Below, piece after piece: positions 1-12,066 of a stretch of DNA of 64,000 nucleotides (positions are counted from its first letter, which is position 1; each line of letters opens with the position of its first letter). Below the pieces are notes generated by a model. It had not been told where the DNA came from. It worked only from the letters and a program-made list of their open reading frames with translations, and made no database searches. A program made the position numbers and the translations under genes. The DNA comes from Xylaria sp. FL1777 (lineage: Eukaryota > Ascomycota > Sordariomycetes > Xylariales > Xylariaceae), in the NCBI GenBank assembly GCA_022578965.1, contig MU400510.1, positions 310,001 through 374,000 on the forward strand, read 5' to 3'.

Positions 1-1630
1 CCTCTTACATACCGGCACCTCCCCGTCCTTATTGGGTATGTTTAGCATGTTTAGACAGCAGGTGAACAAGGACAACATGATTATGACATCTGGCGCAGAT
101 TCCTTCTTGGCCTGAGGCGTAAGCAGTAAAGACGTTGACAGGCACCTTTGCTGACAGCACAGTGGCTGCTCGGTGTTACTCTACCCATCTGAATAAGCCT
201 CGGGAATAAACATACAGTCGTATGCATCAGGGGCTAAGGCAAGGAAGCCCTATCGATGCTTCGCTTATGCAGAAAAGGCTTCTCGGGTAGACTCACCAGG
301 AACAAGCTAGTCTAAGTGCAGTAGGTAATGGTTATGAATAGGTCAATTCCGAAACACATCAACGAAGTTTACTCCTGTAAGTATCTGCTATTTCCACTGT
401 TGAAGCGTTAATTTGAAAAGGGAGCTGCAACATTGAGGCTATTCATCGACCAATAGACCAACGCACTCCATTCACAGCCGGTCAACACCATACTGACCAG
501 AACTTCCAGAGAGTCATCGACGGAAGAGGAACTCTGGATTCTTGTTTATGGTCGCCGGGTCATTTTTCAGACCGGCATTGAAACGTATAGTTACCGGTAT
601 AGAAAGTGTCATACCTTGTCGAAACACAAGGGGCTCCTCGACGGGCCGTACCAACATTTCTTCTTACGCGCCGGTCTACCTAGACGGGTGGGAGGTCAGG
701 CAAGAAGAGTCTAGGGCGACACAGCTCTGGTAGCGTAGGTAATTAAGCGCGCGTTGTATTGCAGCGCAGCAGTTTCACAAATAGCCTGGCCTCATTTTGC
801 CTCACGTTGCGGCGGGCAGCGCAAACCTCACCTGATTCCGGGCGATCGCAGATTCGCAGGTGGGACAAGTGGCCAATCAAAGCGCCTAGATCTACGCCTG
901 GCCAAGCCTTTCCGCTGCCGGGAGTGGTGATCAGCGGTAAAGCAAAGCGCGTTCGTTTCTGGTTTGCGGATCTGTCGCAAGCTCGCAGCCGCCCCTGTTG
1001 GCACTAGACATTGTTAGCTGGAATCCTTGAAGCTGTCGCCGCAGCTAGACCGCAGCTGATATCGTCAGCAGCAGTGCCTCCGGGATGAGCATGGAATTTT
1101 GCGTTGTCTTAATCGGGTCTCTATACGTAGTTTCGTAGAGTTGGTCTTCTAAAGACCTACATTTACCTACTTAGGTACAGTAGGTAGGTACCTAGTAGAA
1201 CAAGAATTTAGCTCTACTTTGGTGATTAGATTAGGTATTCAGTTAGTCCCGAGGTATGTAGGATATTTAGACGGGGTGCTGACTGATGGGTGCGCAAGTG
1301 TATGAAGAGTACATCTACCCCTCTTGACTCCGTTTTCAACTCTTTGGATCTGATGCTGAGTGTATACTAGTCACCGTGAAGAGCTAGAGGTAGAGGACGA
1401 GAAAAAGACCTATGTAACTACCTGTCTACAGGCTACCAGTACGGCGGCTTTCCCCTCATTAAGCTAAGACAGATGCCCCACTATCAATACTAGCCCCATG
1501 TCAGACCCGCCCACCTGGCCTGAGATCCACTAAAATTTTCGAGGTTGTTTAGGTGGAAAGCTTCTTCTCAACTGAGAGCAATGGGCGCCTAGGTTTCTCC
1601 GACTAAACCGCATCCAACACGCAACTCGAG
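1..1630. other. Left-end spacer, no gene seen
   Basis: No reading frame here resembles a protein I know; the longest open stretches are below 85 codons and look random. From about 1156 to 1196 there is a cluster of overlapping TAGGTA/TACCTA words, a motif that recurs in most spacers of this window. The last few hundred bases before 1631 should hold the promoter and leader of the RPF1 gene. Confidence 0.5.
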
Positions 1631-3649
1631 ATGGTGTCGCATAGAAATCGCACCGTGGCCCAAAAGACAGCCCGGGCTAAAGAGAAGAGGGAGAGGCGAT
1701 TTAATAGGAAGAGGGAGGAAAAGAGAGACCCGGCTCTAAGAGTAGCTCGACTCGAAAAGAATAAGCCAGTCACCCTAGATCAGAAGCGAGTCTGGGATGA
1801 TGTCGATGACGATGAGCTCACAAGCAGTGTGGACGTACAAGCGTTGAGACGTCGACGCATTCAGCAAGCAGAAGACGCCGACCAGCAGGCGATAGCAGCC
1901 GCGCAAGCAGTAGACGATCATGGCAACGGGGACGAGGACGATGCCGACAGCATGCTAGACTCTGACGAAGAAGACGATAATGACGACGACGAAGGAGCAG
2001 CTGCCCAGCTATTACCCAGACAGAGTAGTCTAGCACCATCGATCGCCTCGACGTCCAACATAGACCTTACACCTGAGGGACTACTCGCCAAATTCCCATC
2101 TCTTTTCTCAGACAACTCTCGTCCCCAAGAGCCAAAAAGTGAGTATATATTTATACTATATCCGTGGTTAAACCACTACTTGGACCCTGTATGTTCTAGA
2201 CTAAACGCTGATATAGTCCTCATAACCACCGGTCTGGACGCAACGATACACCACGTGGCCCATCAATTCGAGGGCATCATTCCTAACTCAAAATACATTC
2301 GTCGATCCGCACACAAATATGTAAGCATGATAGGCGTTGAAATAGATATCACGTCTTGCTATGTCCTAGGATATGGGCGATAGTCGCTAAAGTCGATTTC
2401 TACAGGGACATAAATACAGTGTTCGTGAAATTGCGAAGTTCGCGGAGGCGAGAGGTTTCTCCTCGCTCCTTGTGATACGAGAGGATAATAAAAGGCCAAT
2501 CGGTCTAGATATTATAGATATACCGTCAAAAATCACGTTTCACTTCTGTAAGTCACCTAATCCTATACCTGGATAGCTAAATCGGCACCCGAGCTTTGCG
2601 TCCAGCTGGTTTATGCGCCTACATGTGTACTAATTATCCATGAAATATTGCAGCCATAAGTTCTTGGGTTGAAGGTCGAAAACTCGTGAGTATCATCATG
2701 CGTTTGTCCATAGTTCAAAAAGCCATGCATATTTCCAAAACCGTATCCCGGATAGGAATGTTATTACTGACACTTGATATTGAAGCCTGGACACGGCAAT
2801 GCGACTTCTCACATTCCAGAATTGTTGCTTAACAACTTCTCAACCCCCCTTGGATTGGTTACGGCAAAAGTCTTACAGACCTTGTTTCCAACTCCAGAGC
2901 TGGCTGGGCGGCAGTGTGTTATGTTTCATAATAGGTAAAACATAAACCCCATCTGTAGGGATCCGTTCTGACCTCCTTTTCAAGTCGGGACTATATATTC
3001 TTCCGGAGACATAGGTATATTATACGTGAGAAGAGGGCTACCGAAAAAAGCGTGGTCGGAGCAGATGGCCAGGAAATGAAGGGTGTTGAAAATATTCGCG
3101 TGGGTGAGTTGAGCATTTCCCACTCTGTTATGACTCGTTGAATGAACCCAAGGCTACGGATGTTGCCCTGGATGACAACACCTCTCCACCAACATCTTTG
3201 GATGTCACTGTTCAAAATGCTTTTACTAGAAATTCCACCCACATACCTCATTATGGTCACTCTACACACACCTACCCCCCAAGACATGATTCCCTTGAAT
3301 CAAAACATTTCCCTTTCTGTGCACCATCCCATTATCACATACCCGTCTCACGAGTTTCACTATCATTATAAGTTCTTAGCTATGCCTTTGCTACATGTAC
3401 TCCGCATCCATCGACTTCAGCAGCACAGAGACTAACTTAATGTATTCTGTAGGATTGCAAGAATTGGGGCCTCGATTCACTCTAAAGGTATGCCTTTCAT
3501 CCCTGCTTTGTTAGTTTGTCAGGTATTAACTTAATTAGCTACGGCGTATAGACAAGGGCATTGGTAGAGCTGGGAGCGATCCGACTGATCCTACACACTG
3601 GCAATGGCAAGCCAAGATGGAAAAGAATCGCAAGCGGTTTAATCTATAG
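1631..3649 (+). CDS. RPF1: Ribosome production factor 1 (Brix domain), 8 exons
   Basis: Nucleolar protein needed for 60S subunit assembly; in yeast the family member helps recruit the 5S RNP and acts in maturation of 27S pre-rRNA. My exons are 1631-2138, 2217-2320, 2406-2547, 2654-2685, 2786-2934, 2985-3103, 3453-3487 and 3539-3649, giving 399 aa. Residues 1-60 are strongly basic, about 90-130 are rich in Asp/Glu, and the Brix domain fills about 168-355, with the family signatures PNSKYIRRSAHKYGHKYSVR, DYIFFRRHRY and LGPRFTLKLRRIDKG, each restored by splicing. The protein ends KRFNL, as in orthologs. Intron 6 (3104-3452) is 349 bp, far longer than the others. Frame stays open across all seven junctions. 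The name is secure; single splice sites are by eye. Confidence 0.93.
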
Positions 3650-4541
3650 ATTAAGTGGTTAGAGGCATCGTTTTGATCAAATAAAATGCGCCTTCTGCTA
3701 CTAGACGGATACTTCGTCCGTTGTTCTCTAGAATACAGAGTACGACCTATTGGTAGTTATGGGTAGGCTGAATATATTAGCTACATTTGTTACATTAGCT
3801 GCATTAGGAACAATCTGGAATAGTAGTAATGGGGGTCGAATAGATAGAGTCCAGCAGTCTATCTAGATACTGAATGAATGCATGACGGCGAATGCATCAT
3901 CTGTGGCGCATCAGAACTTTTCGCCAAGCAATGGAGGTCAAGCAGCAATGTTTGATACCTGATACCTTATGGAGTAGATTAGGCAGTCTAGGTACCTGAT
4001 AGGATCTAAACGCAGGGCGCCTGCTTGCCGCCACGCAGGACCGCGCAGGACCGCGCAGGACCACTGCCTTAGAACTAAGGTAACGGGCTTAATCACGTCT
4101 ACCGGTCAGGCCCGTTAGAACTGGCGATGGCTTATCTCCCCGATTCTTGTTATCTACCTTGTGACGAGCATGCATGACTCTACCACACCTAAGTAGATAC
4201 AGCACAGTAGACTTCGCTGTCCGCCTAGGCACTAAGTAGGTACATAAAGTAGGTATGTAGGCATAGATAGAATACAAGTTCTTGAGCGGCCCCGCCGAAC
4301 CCTGCTGTGTATACCGGTATTGGAGTTGTCAGTCCGGGCACCCCTCCTACGTGTCTATATGTATATGCGTGCGTGTATTGTAGGTAGTATATTTAGGTAA
4401 GCTCCAAACATACCCACTTCTATCTAGACCCTTGCTTACTGAGTAAGTAAATAGGTATCAGCAGTGCTCATCTACCTCTACCTGGGTAGTTCATGTCCAC
4501 TACATCGTAGCCTTCCTATCCGCCTCGCCCGGAGACTAAAG
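3650..4541. other. Spacer between RPF1 and the nucleoside transporter gene
   Basis: No gene is recognised. It contains a three-copy tandem 10-bp repeat (unit CGCAGGACCG, 4034-4063) and a stretch of TAGGTA-type words around 4230-4262. The part nearest 4542 must carry the transporter promoter. Confidence 0.5.
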
Positions 4542-5981
4542 ATGGATCGCTTGCGATCGCTATTTCAGAAGAGGGAGGCAGACGAGCAAGAATACCGACC
4601 GTTGTATGATGAAGGCGTCACCTCAGGACCCGAGAGCGACGACGACGAACATGACGTGCCTTTCTCGTGGGCCGAGTACGGCATATTCGCCGTGCTCGGC
4701 GTCGCAATGTTATGGGCCTGGTATGCTTGCGCGCGCGCCCTCTCTGAATGGACATGGCCTTGATGAGCACTGCTAACTGGTAACTGCAACAGGAACATGT
4801 TCCTTGCCGCCGCGCCGTACTTCCAACATCGCTTCAGAGCGGACGACTGGGCGCTCAAAAACTTCCAGTCTGCGATTCTCTCCGTGTCGACGCTCACGAA
4901 TCTCGCCGGAGCGACCTTTCTGGCCAATCGCCAACACTCGGCCTCCTACCCGTTCCGCATCAATTCCGCGCTCTGCCTCAATGCCGTGGTCTTTGCGCTG
5001 CTGGTGATATCGTCCAAGGCGTTCGTCGATGCGGCCTCCACGACGTACCTCGTCTTTCTGCTGGCCATGGTAGCGTCGACGTCGTGGGCGACTGCGCTTA
5101 TGCAGAATGGCGTGTTTGCGTTTGCATCGAGCTTTGGGAGGTCCGAGTACATGCAAGCCATCATGGCTGGCCAGGGCGTCGCGGGTGTGTTACCCTCTCT
5201 TGTTCAGGTTATTTCCGTGCTCATTACGCCACCTCCGGAGGTTGTGACGGCGGACCCTGAAACCGCGGACCAAGAAAAAGAAAAAGCAGCCTTCATCTAC
5301 TTCCTGACGGCCGTGGCAGTGTCGCTAGTGTCACTCGTTGCCTTCGTCCCACTCGTCCGGCGCCACAACGTGGTCATCGAAAACCGAGTGGCAGGAACCA
5401 TGGCGGAATCAATAGCCAGCATCGAAGAGGCGGAACGGGCTGCGCGCAAAGTCGTTAGCATGACCAAGCTGTTTGGGAAGTTGTACTGGATTTCCGGTGG
5501 CGTGTTTCTTTGTTTCACCCTAACAATGTTTTTCCCTGTCTTCACCCCCAAAATCTTGTCCGTGACACCCTCTAGTGACGGGAACGCGCTGCTTCAGCCG
5601 GCCGTTTTCATCCCTCTTGGATTCTTCTTTTGGAATTTCGGAGACTTGATAGGACGGTCAGTCCCGCTCATCATATCATTGCGACACCGACCAATCGCTC
5701 TGTTCAGCTTCAGCATTGCGCGTTCAGTGTTTCTGCCACTGTATCTCCTCTGCAACCTCCACGGCCGCGGTGCCGTGGTCAATAGCGATTTATTCTACCT
5801 CCTGCTTGTCCAACTACCGTTTGGCTTGACCAACGGCTGGCTGGCCTCTGACTGTATGATGGCCGCAGGCGAGTGGGTTGATGAAAACGAGCGGGAGGCC
5901 TCAGGGGCATTCATGAGCCTCTGCCTTACGGCTGGGCTGACCGCTGGCAGCTTATTGAGTTTTACTGCGGCCGGCATCTGA
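4542..5981 (+). CDS. Equilibrative nucleoside transporter (ENT/SLC29 family, Fun26-like)
   Basis: Multi-pass membrane protein predicted to carry nucleosides or nucleobases; the yeast relative Fun26 sits in the vacuolar membrane. Exons 4542-4720 and 4793-5981 encode 455 aa. The one intron (72 bp) interrupts the hallmark first membrane segment, rebuilt as LWAWNMFLAAAPYFQ. An acidic N-terminal tail (about residues 15-40) precedes it. About eleven hydrophobic segments follow, and the ENT signature WNFGDLIGR lies near residues 341-349, in a late transmembrane helix. Length fits fungal ENTs. The start is the ATG at 4542, just upstream of MDRLRSLF; an upstream in-frame ATG at 4464 lies in probable leader. 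Substrate cannot be told from sequence. Confidence 0.92.
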
Positions 5982-6936
5982 TGATACATGACCGTACACA
6001 TATGGGTGGAATGCATGGACAGGCGCTGGCGTTACGGCTTCACTGCTTCACTGGGGTTTCATACATGGCACAATTTCTAAGCATCGGGTATCTATATATT
6101 TACATTGTGTGTCAACCAATCTTGGAACAATGAACAATGGCGAGTCGCAGCATTAGTAGGCACATGCGACGGTACAATAGACATCATACTCAACACGCTC
6201 CATGCTTGCCGGGCACGAGTGACCATCGCCCGAGCCCATAAAGTATATGTAGGAATTGCATGACGGCGTCGACCTACACACTAAGATCAAGGCTCCCCCA
6301 CCGACCCCCGACCATCGCCAACCAATCGAAGCCCTGCCAATGGTATTAGCGAGAGGCCGCACCGTATAGTGTACTAATAGAGTAGCCGCATATTACCTAC
6401 TCCGGCAAATCGAGCTACCTAGGTTAGTCGGAGGGCAGTGCACACGGAACTTTGCATTTCGCATGGAAGAGAGGGTCTTGGGAGTGTCGAACGTCTGAAG
6501 AACCCGACCTAAGCTATCTATAAAGAGAGCGCGTCATCCTAGGCCGTCCCCATGATGTCGCGTGAAGGTGCCATGTCCCCGTCACCACGGGCCAGATAAG
6601 GTTCCTGCGCTTGGAATTTGTGTATTGGTGCGGTATCACAGTCTTTTCTCCCTTTCCAAGCGTCAACGCTGCCAACCCACCACAAATATGATCTGAAAGT
6701 TTACCTCTCGTTTTTCTTGTCACGTCTCTCGCTTTTGACCAGTAGTTTCGAAACACACGCATCCAGAGACCAGTCTAGCCTCAAACTCCCCGTCTCGTTT
6801 CAGCGCCGCATCATTAGACATTCGGTTTCTACTGTTTCAGTTCCGGTCATAAACAACCTTCTTCCTTCACCACTTTAAACTATTTTTTCTTAATAGTATA
6901 ATCCTAATATTAAAAACCTTTCTCTGTCTCTCGAGA
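5982..6936. other. Spacer and IPK1 leader
   Basis: No gene recognised. The last 250 bases before 6937 are pyrimidine-rich, as is common for fungal promoters and leaders. Confidence 0.5.
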
Positions 6937-7974
6937 ATGGAAGCAATATGGAAACAGCGATCTAAGCCGGTCTCTCCGGGCAAGCCCCATCACGACGAGG
7001 ATCTCGGCGTCAATATTCTCCGAGAGTGCGAGGATCTTCTTAATAGCCCTCGAAAGGTCAATTTTAAATACGTTGCGGAAGGCCGGGCCAATGTTGTATT
7101 CTCTGTATGGGAATCGAAAGACCCAACTGCGCCAAAAGGGCGGTTTGAGCGCACTCTGCTCCGTGTCCCCAAAGCGACACAAGGCGTGACACCCTGCGAC
7201 TATGAGACCCTCCAAGACTTTCACGAGGGTCAGGTCGAAGACCGCGTCGGTCGCCAACATCTCGTCCCGCAAGTCCTCATCCAAATATCGACTGAGGTTG
7301 CGGGCATACTACATCAAAAGAGGAACAAGATGGACGAGAGCGAGATACGGCCCGGCCACGCCATGCTGATCCAAGACATGAGTGCGTCGCCGGGCTACTC
7401 GGTTCTCGAGTTCAAGCCCAAGTGGCTGGCACAGTCGCCGATTGCTCCGCCGGCCGCGAAGCGCTGTCGCACGTGTGCGCGGGAGGCGTTCCGCAACAAC
7501 CAGAAGCGGGCTAAGGGACAAGCGCCGACGGTACCGATATGTCCACTCGGACTCGTTCACGAGGATCCCGGTGTAGTCATGGACACTATCAAACGCCTCG
7601 CGCCACAATGGACGGAGCGGGATCAGAAACGGCTGTCTGATGCGTTTGAGAGGAGCGGGATTCTGAGGAAGCTCCGTGAGCTGCAGACACAGGGGGATCC
7701 CGACCACGCGCTCCTAAACAACCCGTCGGACCCCGAGTTCGGGCTAGCGATGACATTGCGGGACTGCTCCTGCTACGTCCGCATGCCCGGCGACGCCGAT
7801 ATGGATGTGGAGATCAAGCTTGCAGATGTCGACAAGAAGAACTGGGAGGAGAAGCAGACGTACTGGCAGGAGTCGCACTGGAACTTGGTCAACAACGGCT
7901 GGTACACGTGTCAGGAGCAAGTCGATACGCCCATTTTGACGCGGTGCGTCTTGAGCCCACCACAGCCTACATAA
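6937..7974 (+). CDS. IPK1: Inositol-pentakisphosphate 2-kinase, intronless
   Basis: Phosphorylates the 2-position of Ins(1,3,4,5,6)P5 to give phytate (InsP6), which supports mRNA export and feeds inositol pyrophosphate synthesis. The single 345-codon exon carries the fungal family signatures in order: an N-lobe with YVAEGRANVVFSV, LLRVPK near residues 74-79, the conserved FKPKWLAQSP block near 159-168 followed by a Cys pair (CRTC) and AREAFRN, MTLRDCSCYVRM, and the IKLADVDKKNW motif near 293-303, where family members bind metal and nucleotide. The start at 6937 leaves a complete N-lobe. Nothing is missing that I can see. Confidence 0.93.
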   Translation: MEAIWKQRSKPVSPGKPHHDEDLGVNILRECEDLLNSPRKVNFKYVAEGRANVVFSVWESKDPTAPKGRFERTLLRVPKATQGVTPCDYETLQDFHEGQVEDRVGRQHLVPQVLIQISTEVAGILHQKRNKMDESEIRPGHAMLIQDMSASPGYSVLEFKPKWLAQSPIAPPAAKRCRTCAREAFRNNQKRAKGQAPTVPICPLGLVHEDPGVVMDTIKRLAPQWTERDQKRLSDAFERSGILRKLRELQTQGDPDHALLNNPSDPEFGLAMTLRDCSCYVRMPGDADMDVEIKLADVDKKNWEEKQTYWQESHWNLVNNGWYTCQEQVDTPILTRCVLSPPQPT

Positions 7975-9921
7975 ATAATCAGTCACAAGACAAATAACGT
8001 AGGTACTAAGTCTCTACGGCGTCGAAACTAATTGGAATCGAAAACGCCTATATAATAAGTAGGTATGTAGTAAACATACCCCGAGACGGTAACCTACAGT
8101 AGACGGATCACTGCATAGATTCCACGGTGATGAAATTAATTGATCAATGGGGTTGGTTAATATAAAGAGGGGCGAGCATGAGAGTAGAGTAGAGAGAGAT
8201 GGGTTCAAGGTGTCCCCGAACAATAAAAGCCCAACCGTATCTCAACTACCTACATATCTAGGGTTTCACCGCACCGTATCATCAGACACGATTCATTTCA
8301 TTTGTCGCAGCCATGCAAGCCAACCATCTGTCTGTCTGTCTCTGCATGCGCAACAACCGTATCCCTACTTCGAACGGGCCAGCGAACTACGCATAAGGTG
8401 ACAGACACTTCAGACTTATTTAGAAACTCACCGAAAGTGCTGTACCGACCGTGCTCACGCGACAGTGGGGACCGTGACGGTGCGGGGGGAAGGGAATGGT
8501 GCGAGAGCCACACAAATTAGTGCAAGTGGGTGGTGTGTTAAATAGTTGCAGATATCGGCGGCAGTATTGGTGGGTTGAGGGGTTGAGTGTAAACAGGTGA
8601 AATGCAATCATCGGGTGCCACCTAGCATAGATAGGTAGGAGATGCCCGAGGTTTATTGGCCTGCTGGGTAATGAACCATGAACCCCCTCCTTTGACTTAT
8701 ACGCAGTACGCAGTAGGTAGGTAGGTAGTGTAGGCGTCACAGCTGTACCTAGTATGTGTGTATAAGTCGTATAAGTCTCATGATAACGGCGTGGTTAGAT
8801 CATGAGCTGACAGGTTCACGAGATCAAAACTTACCATGGAATAAGTAAGTATTCAGCACAACTTGCGCATAATAGGGGCTAACAATTCATTATACTAGAC
8901 GAGTCTTATTCAGTGTCTGTCATGGGTAGATGGGATAAAGGGAAATAAATCCAAGGCAGTGTCCAATACAAAGGCTTGTGCATAGACCATACGCTCGTCG
9001 TGTGCTTGACAACTTATATGGAGATCAACGAGCATAAACCGGTTGCGTCGACCAGCGTCTTCTCCGCTACACGCTAAAGACAAGCTAAGCACGCGACTGA
9101 CCCACTAACTGCCGCTTACAGCTCTTATTAGCCAATCCGGATCGGCTAGCTGGAAAATTATTCACTGCTAATCCTGTCTCTCCAAACAGCCAACGAACAG
9201 CTGCGGGTACGGACTGCAGCACAGCCCGCATTACACATCATTTACACTACGCCTAGCAGGGGTTCAACAGGTGCTATTCTCTTCCCTCTTCCCACTGCCC
9301 CGGCCAGAAGGCCTTGCATAGCGTCATTTTATGCACACAGGACAAAAGCAAAGCGTGAGCATATACCGAAAAATCCGTCTGGACCCCCGGATTGCTCCCA
9401 TCGAGCCGAGCTTCTTTTCCGCTGGGAGGCGAGCATTGACGAGAATCCGTCGGTCTCTCACCTTCGATGACGCTCGATCCGTCGTAATCAATCGCTCAAC
9501 CTAATTCCCTAATTATTTGGCATTAATACTCCTTGTGCTTTGCTTGCCGTTGTGTGTGGTAGTAGCACACATTTCCAACCTTCCTGTTGAGCAACCCTCG
9601 CTGCATCCCACGATACCTACCCGGGTAGACGAAGCGCTTGCCACACACTCGACGATCCACTCTGTACATTTTTGTCCAAGCCCCCTGGCACTCTATTCTC
9701 CGTCTAGCTCGATCGGCGGTCTGTCTTTTATGTAAAGCCCCGACAGGCGGTCAAGCACACCACGTCTCGAAAGCTCCATTCCTGCATCGACAGGCGGTCA
9801 AGCATATCGCGTAGCGGTCCGATTTATTCTTAAGTCGACAGGCGGTCAACCTTATCACGTCCCAATACGTACGACTCCCTCAACGATGCGCATGTAGAAG
9901 TCATCGAAGCCAGTCCTAACC
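7975..9921. other. Long spacer upstream of MDM34
   Basis: About 1.9 kb without a recognisable gene. A run of TAGG repeats sits at about 8714-8729. The 3' end (9741-9849) has three regularly spaced copies of a 14-bp word, listed separately. CT-rich promoter-like sequence occurs at about 9400-9700. Confidence 0.5.
9741..9849 (+). repeat. Three spaced direct repeats in the MDM34 5' region
   Basis: The 14-mer CGACAGGCGGTCAA occurs exactly at 9741-9754, 9788-9801 and 9836-9849, spaced 47 and 48 bp start to start. The first two copies extend by a further GCA. The sequences between copies are not alike, so this is a phased motif and not a simple tandem duplication. It ends 72 bp before the MDM34 start codon. 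It may be a regulator binding site or a leader RNA element. Confidence 0.85.
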
Positions 9922-12066
9922 ATGGCCTTCAACTTCAACTGGTCGCCCCTCGCGGCCGATGCTGAGTTCTACAAGCGAGCGCAGGAGCTCCTGACAAACG
10001 CCTTGAACAAGTATCCAAAGCCCCCCATCATCGTCGATGACATCCTCGTCACCGAGTTCAACCTGGGCTCGGTGCCTCCCGACCTCGAGATCCTCGAGAT
10101 CGGAGACCTGGCCGAGGATAGGTTTCGCGGCATTTTCAAGATGTGCTATTCGGGTGATGCTTTCCTGACGCTGCGCACAAGAGTTCAGGTACGCGTGCTT
10201 CTTCTAGGTCTCTTATCTATGGATTAGTCACACTGTCGAGCATGGGGGCCCGGACTGGGAGAAAAGCCGCTATTGCTATTGAGCATTGGTGTCGCTCTCT
10301 ATCTACCCGTTGTCTCCTCTCCTAAGAGCTCGCAAGGCTAGGTTCCGACAATATTTCTCCTTCTTGTCGGTCGAGCAAGTGCTCGTCGCTACTAGCTATG
10401 CGACACACCCTCATCGCATCCCAAGTCCCCCCTCTCCCAAATCCAGTTCTCAAACCTTCCCCATAGTGTCGCCCCCCCTTTTTTTCAACTTTTTTTTTTT
10501 GGTCATAAGCTTCTATTTAGATCGTTGCAAGAATAATGCAACAATTCCAAGTTTCTCTGTCTGTGGAGCTACCGCATGAATTTCTCAAATGAGAAGCAGG
10601 GGTTCGCGCTTTGTGCGATGTTTTCTTAGGTTCTCCAATTAAGATCTAAGACTCGTTTGTGCGTCATAGTAGCTAATAGGGCTGCGATGCAGGCAAACCC
10701 GCTAAACACATATCTCTCCGCCAAGCCAACCTTCACATCACCGCAGCCCTTGGCAGCCGCCGCTGGGATGACAATACCGCTGTCCATCACTTTATCTGAG
10801 ATCAAGCTATCCGCGTTCATCATCTTAGTCTTTTCTAAGCAGAAGGGTATCACGCTAGTCTTTCGCAATGACCCTCTTGAATCCCTCAAGGTCTCGTCGA
10901 CCTTTGACTCAATTCAATTTGTTCGCGACTATCTTCAAAGAACCATTGAAGGCCAATTAAGAAATTTGATGATGGATGAACTACCAGCCATCATCCATAA
11001 GCTCTCACTTCGACTATGGTGTCCTGACCAAATGCCTAGGGAGGAAGAGATTGTAAAAGAAAATGCTGAAAATGAAGCTGTCATTGACCCATTCGCAAAT
11101 CCACCCGTTGAAGCGGTTGATTCTCACGGCCATGTCCTCGATGCCAATGATATTGCCTCATTATCATTGGATAGTGGATCCGGAGCTCAGTCGCTATTTT
11201 CACAAAAGAATATGCTAAGATTAGCCGCTTTGACTGACTCTCACCGAACACTGTCATTATTCACCCCTGGTATCCGCAATGCCATGTTTAGGGCTTGGGC
11301 TGGCCCTACGGACAGACACGATACAGGTGTATCTACACCAATCGCAGCACCAACTTTGTACCGAATGCCCTCTACACACGGTAGTTCAACGACCTACACA
11401 TTCACCGATGCCAGTAGCATGGATCAGGGCTCTCTACCATCACGACCCTCTTTAGCCAGTCTTAACTCTGCCACGACCGGACTAGGTCTGGGGTCTGGAA
11501 GACATTCGAGAAATCTTCGAAGGAAGAAGACCCGCGTAGTCAACTTGCGGCGACCGAGGAGTGGGAGCGAGACGAGTAGCGATACAGGAGAAACCGTGTC
11601 AGATACAGTTTCGGTTACCACTCCTATTTCAGAGGCTATTCTGCCTATATCAATCCCTGAAGAAGCTGAAGACGAAGAAATGGCGCTACCACAAGTTCCC
11701 AACCGGATCCGGATGAACGGTGACAGGAAGTCAACGCCCATCAGGCCCCCATTAAACATGGACATCTACAATGAACCTATTGTAACAGACAGGGTCCCAG
11801 TCACGTTCCCTTCGGATGAAAGCAAAATTCCCTTCAATCACATAGAGAGGGCAATGGAGCAAGCCGCATCATCTAGACCGGCCAATTTCGAACAGCTAAA
11901 ATCCGGCAACTCTGACACATCTTCTGTGATTCTAGAGCAAGCCTGGATTATGAAGATGGCTGATGAAATCGCTCGTCGGGTATACGATGAACAACAACAA
12001 CGGAACGAGAAGCTGTGGGAAGAGCGTCATGACGCTCCTCCCCCAGCTTACGAACCCACTCAATAA
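9922..12066 (+). CDS. MDM34: ERMES complex subunit Mdm34, 2 exons
   Basis: Mitochondrial outer-membrane component of the ER-mitochondria encounter structure, which tethers the two organelles and moves phospholipids. Exons 9922-10188 and 10693-12066 give 546 aa. Residues 1 to about 210 form the lipid-binding SMP-LTD domain, starting [10 protein letters not shown] as in orthologs and including [28 protein letters not shown] (rebuilt across the intron) and [18 protein letters not shown]. The rest is low-complexity, Ser/Thr/Arg-rich linker with a basic patch ([14 protein letters not shown]), ending in a Pro-rich tail. The 504-bp intron is unusually long and contains long T and C runs. Three phased 14-bp repeats lie just upstream. 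Confidence 0.95.

Noticed and set aside
759..1007. 82-codon frame near the left end
   Set aside because: Amino acid pattern looks random and no splice partner was found.
3138..3435. Open frames inside RPF1 intron 6
   Set aside because: Family conservation requires direct joining of ENIRV to GLQELGPRF, so this segment is intronic.
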